Source: Casp-Chloro-G3 sp002816715 (GTDB lineage Bacteria; Chloroflexota; Dehalococcoidia; Lucifugimonadales; UBA3495). Taken from it: a DNA stretch of 46,680 nucleotides. Position 1 is the first letter of the stretch. Each line of letters begins with the position of its first letter. The notes beneath the pieces are model-generated. The model worked only from the letters and a program-made list of their open reading frames with translations. It did not search any database and was not told the DNA's origin. The stretch is from assembly GCA_027623815.1 (NCBI GenBank), contig JAQBUV010000010.1:1-46680 (forward strand), given 5' to 3'. Below, in pieces: positions 7,782 to 15,174 of the stretch. Both the position numbers and the translations under genes were made by a program.

Positions 7782-8927
7782 CTAGTAAGACTTGAATAGC
7801 TCTCCCCACTCGGTTTCCAGGGCAGCCTGGATTCTACGACGCCCGTGAGTCTTCAGCCAGTAGCCGTTGTGGTATAGGTTGGAGGCCAGAAATGACCAAC
7901 CAGCAATAGGACTGCGCAGCAGCATGTTCTCCAGGAACTTCAACGGCCCCCAATAAATCAGCTTCTGACCACGGCTGGCAAAGGTATTCTCCGTGCCACT
8001 GAAGCCCCAGTTAACGTTACTGATGTCCTCGCCAACCACGTCGATTTGAGATATGTCCCCGCAGCCCAGGCCGCGCTCGTGGGCCAGCCGGATGAACTTG
8101 ATGCTCATTGGATCGAACCCCATCATGTGAGCCGCCACCGCGTCAATCGCCACCTGGTCGGCACTGGCCAGGATACGATCTTTGATGTGCCATCGCATCG
8201 CCCGGGGGCCGGGGCCGTCACCAGCGAAAGTGCCGTCCATCACCGCGAAAATGCCGGGATGAATCTCTTTCTGGATGGCCAGCAGGTCAACCAGAGTCTC
8301 GTGGATCACGGAATGAGTCCAGTGCCGCTTGCGGTGCAACAGGCCGCCAAAGGCATTTTTCATCGCGCCGGTCATGGTCGTAAAGACGTGGGTCTTCATG
8401 GTCGGCAGGTGGATGATATTCTTTCCCTCAAATATCTGGGGAATCTGGATACCTTCCGGGAAAATATCGTCCAGGACCAGCATTTGGGCCTTGGGCTTGT
8501 AGTCCACCCAGACATTGGGCGGAGTATCCAAGTGAACGTTAGTCAGGTTGTACTTGTCCTGCACAACTTTCTGCTTATTGTTGACTTCACCCTCAAAGGA
8601 ATCGACCACCACCGTGCCGTTATGGGCGGCGATCAAGTCTTGGTGGCCCAGCTTCTGCATGGCTTGAATCACGCCCTCCAACTGCCAGGGCGAAGTGGAA
8701 CAGGCGGGATACCAGTGCTGCCAGGAGATGTTTATCTTCAGCAAGGTGGACAGTTCCGGACTGATGTGCTGCTCAATTCCCGCCATCCGCATGGCCTGGT
8801 CAATGTCTTGCAGCACCGTATCAGGTCTGGTGGCCACCACCGCAACCACCGCCTTGCCAGTGGGCGGCGATTTGGAAACAGCATCAGATTCTGACGGCCT
8901 GGGAATCAAGTTATCGCCGATGGACAT
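7782..8927 (-). CDS. DUF362 domain-containing protein
   Basis: A 381-residue protein with a DUF362 core: VAVVATRPDTVLQDIDQAM at the N-terminus, KINISW in the first core strand, NIIHLPTMKTHVFTTMTGAMKN near residues 170-190 and a terminal ADQVAIDAVAAHMMGFDP segment (about 257-274). DUF362 proteins are poorly characterised; some carry ferredoxin-like clusters, but no CxxCxxC motif is present here. A Shine-Dalgarno (AAGGAG) precedes the ATG. It sits between a VOC gene and the polyprenyl-phosphate phosphoribosyltransferase-like gene. No function can be assigned. Confidence 0.8.
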   Translation of the reverse strand: MSIGDNLIPRPSESDAVSKSPPTGKAVVAVVATRPDTVLQDIDQAMRMAGIEQHISPELSTLLKINISWQHWYPACSTSPWQLEGVIQAMQKLGHQDLIAAHNGTVVVDSFEGEVNNKQKVVQDKYNLTNVHLDTPPNVWVDYKPKAQMLVLDDIFPEGIQIPQIFEGKNIIHLPTMKTHVFTTMTGAMKNAFGGLLHRKRHWTHSVIHETLVDLLAIQKEIHPGIFAVMDGTFAGDGPGPRAMRWHIKDRILASADQVAIDAVAAHMMGFDPMSIKFIRLAHERGLGCGDISQIDVVGEDISNVNWGFSGTENTFASRGQKLIYWGPLKFLENMLLRSPIAGWSFLASNLYHNGYWLKTHGRRRIQAALETEWGELFKSY

Positions 8928-8980
8928 CGAATATCACTCCTTGGTCATTGAGAAAAAGTGGTCGGGAAAATACTTTAGCA

Positions 8981-9919
8981 TCAACTATTCAGCACCAACA
9001 CCAGTATTACAGCTACAATCCAGCCGAGCACCGCGGTCAGGAAGGGCGCGTCTCGGGTGACTAAACGCTCGGGATATTCAGCTTCCGGGCTGGTATTCAG
9101 CAAGTATAGATAACGGAACAGGCCAAACACCACAAAGGGAACCGTCAATAACATAGTTTGATTAGCCGGCAGGTTCTTCGCTTCCACCGCGTAGAGAGTA
9201 TAACTCACCAGTGCCGCCGTTGCCGAAATACTCAGTAGCTGGCTGATGAAGGGGCCGGTGTAACTGCGGAGCACCGACCGCTGCTGTTCAGCGTCCTTCC
9301 CGGACAACCGGACTTCGGCGTAGCGGCGACCCAAGACAATGAACATGGCTCCGGCGGCGGTTACCATGTACAGCCAGGATGAAGGTACAACCCCAACCGC
9401 CACTGCTCCGGCCCCCGCCCGAATGACATAGCCGCTGACGACCATAATTATGTCGACTAGAACCGCTTTTTTTGCGCCCCAAGAATATGCTACGTTGATG
9501 CCGATGTACAGTATGCCAATGCCGCCCAAGACCCAGTCCAGGTAGAACATGACCGACAAGCCACCCAGACCAAGTATCAGCATCAAAACAATGGCAATAG
9601 GGACTGTGACACTGCCCGAGGCAATGGGGCGATGCCTTTTGGTGGGGTGGCGGCGGTCCGCCTCCCGGTCTAGCAGGTCATTGAACAGGTAGACCGAGCT
9701 GGAGACCAAGCAGAAGGCCAGGAACAATGTCACCAGCCGTAACAGCAGTCCCGGAATTGGCTCCAGATTGTTCAGAGACCAGACCTGGTTGATGGCGAAA
9801 AGGATGGGCAGGAACAGCAGACCGTTTTTGACCCACTGTTTGGGTCGCAGTGCCCTCAGGTGCGCTATCGGACCCCGGTACACCGGACCGTCAGTACCAT
9901 TTTTGACGATGTCGTCCAC
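8981..9919 (-). CDS. UbiA-family polyprenyl-phosphate phosphoribosyltransferase-like (DPPR synthase)
   Basis: Integral-membrane prenyltransferase-fold protein of 312 residues with about eight or nine hydrophobic helices. The motif NDLLDREADRRHPTKRHRPIASG at about residues 80-102 matches 5-phosphoribosyl-1-pyrophosphate:decaprenyl-phosphate phosphoribosyltransferases (Rv3806c family), in which Asp/Asn-rich and HPTKRxRPIA motifs are diagnostic. The likely product is a lipid-linked ribose phosphate used as a pentose donor for envelope glycans. The start is GTG with AGGAAC upstream. It follows a flippase-like gene on the same strand, consistent with envelope polysaccharide export, but no arabinosyltransferase is in view. 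Confidence 0.8.
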   Translation of the reverse strand: MDDIVKNGTDGPVYRGPIAHLRALRPKQWVKNGLLFLPILFAINQVWSLNNLEPIPGLLLRLVTLFLAFCLVSSSVYLFNDLLDREADRRHPTKRHRPIASGSVTVPIAIVLMLILGLGGLSVMFYLDWVLGGIGILYIGINVAYSWGAKKAVLVDIIMVVSGYVIRAGAGAVAVGVVPSSWLYMVTAAGAMFIVLGRRYAEVRLSGKDAEQQRSVLRSYTGPFISQLLSISATAALVSYTLYAVEAKNLPANQTMLLTVPFVVFGLFRYLYLLNTSPEAEYPERLVTRDAPFLTAVLGWIVAVILVLVLNS

Positions 9920-9998
9920 AGTTCCTAAAAATTCAGTCGCTGAATTAACCCCTGAATACAGGCGGCTAACATCTTCAGCATACCAGGAAATATGAGAC

Positions 9999-10928
9999 TC
10001 ATTCCTGCTTTAATACCACCAGGTGGTACCGATTAAGGACCACCAGGGCGATCATTCCAATCCCAACTGCGAGCCACAACGTGACCAGACGTATCAATAA
10101 AGTCGCCGTTGAAGCAGCGTCTCTGGCGACTCCAGACTGCTGCAACAATGCCAGCATTGTCCCTTCAGTACCGATTAACCCGCCCGGCAATGTGGTGATG
10201 GCTCCAGCAATGGTGGCCGAAGCATAGATGGGCAGAGACTGTAGGGCCGACACTTCAGAATTCAGTCCGATAAGCACCAACCAAAAGGCCAAGCCCTCAC
10301 TTAACCAGGCCAAAACCCCTAAACTGACGGCTACGAGCATTGGTCTAGGGGCGGTTAGCCTCCGGAGGCCCTCTCGTGACAACTGTACTTCATCCCGCCA
10401 ACGGCGCAATACCGGCAATTGGAACAGGCGCTCATTGTGTTTGGAGACCAGAAACCAGGTCAAGAATCCGCTGAGGGTCAGGACGACGATCAAAATCCAG
10501 CGAATTGACACCGGCAGCAGCGCCAGACCAACCAGACCCATCAAGACGACGGCCACCACGTCGGTGAGCCGCTCCATCAGGATGGCCGGTATTGAGGAAG
10601 ACAGGCGAACTCCGGCTCGATTCCTCAGAAAGTACCCCTTCACCAACTCACCGACTTTTCCGGGAGTCATCGACAATGTCAGTCCGGACAAGAAAACCAG
10701 AAGGCTGAGTTGGAGCGGTATTTCAATTTTGAGGACTCTCAAATAATAGCACCAGCGGAGGAATCGTAAGAGGTAATTCAGCAGGGCCAGCACGATAGCC
10801 ACCGAGAGATAGTGAATGGGGAAAGAAGCTATCCGCTGACCTACGTTCCTGATATCGCCATAGGCCGCCAAACCAACAAACACCAGCACCGCCAACAATA
10901 TTAACAGCAGTAATTTGCGGCTAGTCAC
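9999..10928 (-). CDS. Flippase-like / lysylphosphatidylglycerol-synthase TM-domain protein (UPF0104)
   Basis: Polytopic membrane protein of 309 residues with about eight hydrophobic helices. The signature TPGKVGELVKGYFLRNR (about 92-108) and TTLPGGLIGTEGTMLALL (about 243-260) are typical of the UPF0104/AglD-like family, whose members are thought to move lipid-linked sugars or lipids across the membrane. The start is GTG, and its first eight bases overlap the end of larB, suggesting translational coupling. Together with the downstream UbiA-family gene it may handle polyprenyl-linked sugars; this is inference from the neighbourhood. Confidence 0.75.
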   Translation of the reverse strand: MTSRKLLLLILLAVLVFVGLAAYGDIRNVGQRIASFPIHYLSVAIVLALLNYLLRFLRWCYYLRVLKIEIPLQLSLLVFLSGLTLSMTPGKVGELVKGYFLRNRAGVRLSSSIPAILMERLTDVVAVVLMGLVGLALLPVSIRWILIVVLTLSGFLTWFLVSKHNERLFQLPVLRRWRDEVQLSREGLRRLTAPRPMLVAVSLGVLAWLSEGLAFWLVLIGLNSEVSALQSLPIYASATIAGAITTLPGGLIGTEGTMLALLQQSGVARDAASTATLLIRLVTLWLAVGIGMIALVVLNRYHLVVLKQE

Positions 10929-11685
10929 TGTTTGGCTGATTCAATCCGTTAATCTGCGCCGCCAGATAGCCAGCGCCAAATCCGTTGTCGATATTCACTG
11001 TCGCTACTCCGGGAGCGCAGCTATTTAGCATTCCCAGCAATGCGGCCAGACCCTCAAAGCTAGCGCCGTAACCGACGCTGGTCGGCACCGCAATAACCGG
11101 CGCCGACACCAACCCAGCAAGCACGCCGGTAATAGCCGCTTCCATACCCGCCACCACTACAATCACCTTGGCTCGCTGGATAGTGGGCAAGGAGTCTAGC
11201 AAACGATGCAGGCCCGCCACACCAACATCGTTGACTCTCTCCACTTTGCTGCCCATCAATTCGGCGGTTACCGTTGCTTCCTCGGCCACCGGCAAATCAG
11301 CCGTCCCGGCGGTTAGCACCAGGACGCCTTCCCGCTGCTCAAGGGATGAAGTTCCCGGAACTATGATTGATCTAGCCAGTTGGTTGTAAGTGGCGTCAGG
11401 ATTCTGACGCACGACCAGTTTGTAAGCATCTGGACTAGCCCTGGTGACCAGCACCGGATGCCCATGGCCGGACAAAGAAGACACGATAACCGCAACTTGA
11501 TCTGGAGTTTTGCCCTGGCCTAGGACCACCTCAGGGAATCCAGTACGCAAGGGTCGATGATGGTCCAACTTGGCAAAATCCAGGTCCTGGTAAGGAAAGT
11601 CCCTGAGCACTTTGAGGACATCGTCAACGCTCTGCTTGCCCTCTCTCAGGTCGATCAGGTGTTGACGAATATCGGAAGATTGCAT
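10921..11685 (-). CDS. larB: Nickel-pincer cofactor biosynthesis protein LarB
   Basis: LarB (pyridinium-3,5-biscarboxylic acid mononucleotide synthase) carboxylates and hydrolyses nicotinate adenine dinucleotide, the first step of the nickel-pincer cofactor of lactate racemase-type enzymes. The 254 residues show a PurE-like core: VAVIVSSLSGHG, VLTAGTADLPVAEEA (about 122-136), VIVVVAGMEAAITGVLAGLV (about 174-193) and VPTSVGYGASFEGLAALLGMLNSCAPGV. The N-terminal portion, with DHHRPLRTGFPEVVLG, is also family-typical. larC and larE are absent from the window, so the pathway must be completed elsewhere or the protein acts alone. It overlaps the following flippase-like gene. Confidence 0.9.
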   Translation of the reverse strand: MQSSDIRQHLIDLREGKQSVDDVLKVLRDFPYQDLDFAKLDHHRPLRTGFPEVVLGQGKTPDQVAVIVSSLSGHGHPVLVTRASPDAYKLVVRQNPDATYNQLARSIIVPGTSSLEQREGVLVLTAGTADLPVAEEATVTAELMGSKVERVNDVGVAGLHRLLDSLPTIQRAKVIVVVAGMEAAITGVLAGLVSAPVIAVPTSVGYGASFEGLAALLGMLNSCAPGVATVNIDNGFGAGYLAAQINGLNQPNSD

Positions 11686-11784
11686 TGCTGATGAAGCCCC
11701 TACCTACGCTACCGAAATGGTAGTCAGGTTGAACTACCAGTGTCAAGGCAGGATCGGCACATGCCACGTGGCCTGACCATCAAA

Positions 11785-12459
11785 TCAAGAGTCCAGCGCC
11801 TCCCGTACCGTGCATATTAGAGTTGCTTGCGGGAAGGGTTTTTGAATAAATTTGGACGAAATGTCGGGCAGGCCCTGACTGAGCAGATACTCTTCCACAT
11901 GGCCTGAGGTAAAGAGCACATGGGCATTGGGCCGCAACTTGCTGAACCGGGACGCCAACTCTATGCCCCCCATCTTGGGCATCACCACGTCGGTCAGCAG
12001 CAGGTCAATGTTCTGGCCAGCATGTGCCTCAGCCACTCTGAGGGCGTCTTCGCCGTCACCGGACTCCAAAACAGTATAGCCCCGGTCGCCCAACAAGATG
12101 GCGATCATGTTTCGTACCAGAGGCTCATCTTCCGCCAGCAAAATGGTCTCGGTTCCAGTGGGCAGCGCCGTGGTTTCAAACTTGGGCTGATCGGCGACGG
12201 CGACATACCCAACAGCGGGTAAATAGACTTGAATGATTGTACCCTCGCCGATCTCGCTTTCGACGCTCAGGTAACCACCATTCTGCTCCACGATACTGCG
12301 GCAGGTGGCCAGACCCAGTCCGGTGCCCTTTCCCTCATCTTTGGTGGTAAAGAAAGGCTCAAAAATGCGGGCCTTTATTTCCTGGGACATCCCGGTGCCG
12401 GTATCACGGACCACCAACACCACGTATGGCCCAGCGGGCATATCGGGGGCCTCGGGCAT
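11785..12459 (-). pseudogene. C-terminal part of a hybrid histidine kinase: HATPase G-boxes plus receiver domain
   Basis: This open frame contains only the back half of a histidine-kinase ATPase domain: VRDTGTGM (G1 box), FEPFFTTKDEGKGTGLGLA (F and G2 boxes) and a terminal EIGEGTIIQVYLPAV. A complete receiver domain follows (about residues 100-222), with the acidic pair in LLAEDEP, the phosphoacceptor Asp in LLLTDVVMP, FTSG, and the Lys in QKPF. The HisKA dimerisation helix and the N box are missing. Upstream coding continues in a different frame in the neighbouring sensor gene, so this is probably the downstream half of one broken gene. If translated separately (ATG at 12459) it would lack the phospho-accepting His. 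An assembly error is a real alternative. Confidence 0.75.
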
Positions 12460-13666
12460 AGGCGCCCACCTGATTGCTCCGCAGGTTCAGAGTTCCGATG
12501 ACTTTGTCATTTGAGACCAACGGGACCGAAATGCCAGAGCGAAGACCCAGTTCAACCAAAGCTTCATTATTGGCGAAACTCAGGTTGCCGGCCAGGTCCG
12601 AATTAATTACAGTCTGTCCGGTCTCAATAACGTGTTGGGCCCGGGTGCCTTCCAGAGGCTTGACGCTACCAGACTGCCGTCCTGGACCACTGGCTCCAAC
12701 TACGTTTTTGATGGTCAAAAGCCCCAGGTTTTGGTCAGCTATAGTTATTGTCAGTCGATCAAAAACAACCAGTTTCTTAACCTCGTCGGCGAACTCCTCG
12801 TAGGACTGGTCAATGTCCAGGGTGGACGTGATGATCCTGGCTACCTGGTCAACCAGGGCCATTTGCGCAATCTGAACCTGAAGCTCAGTTGTACGTTTGG
12901 ATACCTGTTGCCCCAGGTCACGGTAGTGACTTCGCATCTTGACCCGCATTTTATCCAGGGTGGTAGCCAGTTCCGATATTTCTTTGGCACCGCCTTCAGG
13001 TACCAAAACGTCTAGATTACCCATTCCTATTTCCTGAGCGCTTTGAGCCAGCACCTTCAATGGGCCCACAACATGCCGGGCCACCAGGTACGCTAGAATC
13101 GACCCCGCGCCAAGCAAAAACAAGCCCTCGACGACATTCTGAAATATGATCCCCCTCGTTGTGTTAGACAGAGATTTAACATCAAAACCAATCTGGGCTA
13201 CGCCAATCACTTCGTTACCTGCCTTGATGGGCGCAGCTACGTGCAGGACTTCTTGTCCGGACCGGTAGACCATTGCCAATGTTTGGGATGCCTCCTGCAC
13301 CAACTCACCATCATCGTGATGCTCTTCGAGTCCTTCGCTATGCTCCTCTTTCAGCAGCCTGCCGTCGGGTGTGTAGACATTGACGTAGATAATTTCCGGC
13401 TGACTCACCACCAATTCAGTGATATCGCCTACCTGGTCTACATCTACAAAATAAAGAGGGTCCCGCAGCACCTTGTTCAAAGTTTCTGACAGCAGGGTCG
13501 AGCGTTCCCGTAAATTGTCCCAGAATGCCTGTCGCTCCCGCTGAACGTCCAGCACAGTATCCACCGCCACCAACAGCGTAATAATTAGCGCTGTGCCCAG
13601 CACCAATAACGAGGTGACCCCCAACCTGGGAATGAGTTTTTTACGATGTGCTTTGGTGGATTGCAA
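12404..13666 (-). pseudogene. N-terminal part of a hybrid histidine kinase: sensor, HAMP and GAF
   Basis: Sensor half of a two-component kinase. There is a TM helix at about residues 15-37, an extracytoplasmic region with EEHHDDGELV (Cache-like), a second TM at about 178-198, then HAMP (VVGPLKVLAQSAQEIGMGNLD), a coiled coil (RDLGQQVSKRTTELQVQIAQM) and a GAF domain (about 270-405). GAF breaks off after GTLNLRSNQVGAY, where the frame changes to a meaningless ARGPRYARWAIRG tail, while the adjacent frame picks up in the middle of an ATPase domain. The rest of GAF, HisKA and the N box are therefore lost. The TTG start overlaps the preceding gene's end within a few bases. It is cotranscribed with the PhnD-like lipoprotein, the likely periplasmic ligand detector. 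Confidence 0.75.
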
Positions 13667-13668
13667 TT

Positions 13669-14691
13669 CTAGTCAACTACCAAGTCGATCAGCCTTTCCA
13701 GCTCCTCAATGGCCGCCTCAGATTCCGGGGGAAGCGCGTCGTACCTTTTAGTTTTTCTCATTCCCTTTAATATCTGCTGGCCCTGTTCAAAGTGTTCCAA
13801 CCCGGCTAGCAGATCAACTATCGTGTCGGTCATTTCCTGGTCAAGGCCCGGCCCCACCGAAACAAACTGCCGGGGAACACTAATGGTGTGGTCAACCGCA
13901 ACTAGCTGAGCTTTCAGATCATCGTCCAGTTTTTTGGGATCCAGGAAATCCTGGTTAGATACGGCTCCTCCCGCAACCGCGCCTCGAAAAATTAGCTCGA
14001 AAGTATTCTCCTCATCCAGCGCGAAGAAATAGCCGATCTCATCCGGCGCTACTGAAACTTCCGGCCCGGAAACTTCTACTATGCGGAAGCCCCGGTCGAC
14101 CAGCGTTCCGGCGGGAAGAATAAATCCTGAGGTGGAGTGAGGTTCTTCAAAGGCCACCACTTTCCCCAGAAAATCGTCCACGCTATCGATTCCGCTGTCC
14201 CGGCGAGCCACGTAGATGCTCCAATAGTCCGGGGCATTTTGCTTCCACCCTCGGGCGACTACCTTGGAGCCGGACATTTCCTGTACCTGCAATGAAGGGA
14301 ATGGACTATCGATGTAAACATCGATAGTCCCGTCGGCAATCAACGTCGCCAACTCCTCAATGTCCCGGGCAATGACGACTCGTCCTTGCTCTACACCATA
14401 TTCTTTGAGGTTTTCCGCCAGGTAATCGGCCAACGGCTGTAGTCGCCCAATTTTTTTGGTTGGGTCTTCCGGGTCAATGTCTCCCAAGGTAATTGTTGAG
14501 GCTGATAGGGAGATACCCTGGGTATTGAGATGTTCCGAATCGATGGTCCGTTGTTCTACCGGGATAGCACCAGTAGAAACCTCGCCCAATGGCCTAATGG
14601 AGCTGTCGCCCAAATTGGCCTGGCAGGCAGCCAGAAGCAGCATCAGGATTAATCCAAGCAGTATCGCTGGTTGGGTGATTTTGGTTAGCAA
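13669..14691 (-). CDS. PhnD-like phosphate/phosphonate-type substrate-binding lipoprotein
   Basis: Predicted periplasmic or surface lipoprotein of 340 residues. The N-terminus has a basic start, a hydrophobic core and the lipobox LLAAC (Cys at about residue 23). The mature part has the type 2 periplasmic-binding fold typical of PhnD homologues: LGDIDPEDPTKKIGRLQPLADYL (about 68-90), IDVYIDSPFPSLQV, and KVVAFEEPHSTSGFILPAG (about 180-198), the ligand-loop motif Glu-Pro-x-Ser-Thr-Ser-Gly. No ABC permease or ATPase is adjacent; instead a membrane sensor kinase follows directly. PhnD-like proteins coupled to kinases act as ligand sensors, so a signalling role is more likely than transport. TTG start with GGAGAGG upstream. 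Confidence 0.85.
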   Translation of the reverse strand: MLTKITQPAILLGLILMLLLAACQANLGDSSIRPLGEVSTGAIPVEQRTIDSEHLNTQGISLSASTITLGDIDPEDPTKKIGRLQPLADYLAENLKEYGVEQGRVVIARDIEELATLIADGTIDVYIDSPFPSLQVQEMSGSKVVARGWKQNAPDYWSIYVARRDSGIDSVDDFLGKVVAFEEPHSTSGFILPAGTLVDRGFRIVEVSGPEVSVAPDEIGYFFALDEENTFELIFRGAVAGGAVSNQDFLDPKKLDDDLKAQLVAVDHTISVPRQFVSVGPGLDQEMTDTIVDLLAGLEHFEQGQQILKGMRKTKRYDALPPESEAAIEELERLIDLVVD

Positions 14692-15174
14692 ATGAGGCCT
14701 CTCCGGTAGTCAGTTTGCGGCAGTGCAAAGGCACGGCTCACTGAAATAATACTATTTCACGTTACCAACGTCGCGGCGATGTTCGAAGAGGCGCTTCATC
14801 TCAGTGTTGGGGGGACAGACCCCTAGATGATTAGGGAAATACACCTCAATCAGATCCATCCTTGCTCTTATCCAGTGGGATTTGCTCTAACGGCCAAGCA
14901 ACCGAAACTACGCTACTTGGAAACGGATGACCATGTGTATGGCCGTCGAGCAGAATCAGCGGCCACCTGACGATCGGGTGAGCATCTAGACAGAACACCC
15001 TTATGCAATTGTTAGAATCCATCCTGATCTCACAACGCAAAACACGGGATTCTCCCCAAAACAAGCTTTGACACAGCTAGGCCGAGCATGTAGCATGTTT
15101 GGGTACGATTACGCCTGAAATAAACTGCTAGTAAGCCGTCTGATGGCCATTGGCATACTAATGAGGAATTTTCT
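14692..15174. other. Intergenic region, divergent phnD-like / DUF4914, with an operator-like dyad
   Basis: About 480 bases. An inverted repeat, TGAAATA (14742-14748), four bases, TATTTCA (14753-14759), lies about 50 bases upstream of the PhnD-like start and could be an operator. A short REP-like palindrome, GGGGACAGACCCC, lies near 14810-14822. The remainder to 15174 has no coding sequence, RNA gene or convincing promoter that I can support. Confidence 0.4.

Noticed and set aside
8046..8894. 282-codon plus-strand frame antisense to the DUF362 gene
   Set aside because: Composition (His/Gln/Gly/Val-rich) is typical of an antisense shadow, and the DUF362 protein on the other strand is clear.
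14800..14840. Insertion-sequence end suggested by GGGGACAGACCCC
   Set aside because: One short REP-like palindrome with no transposase, flanking repeats or target duplication.
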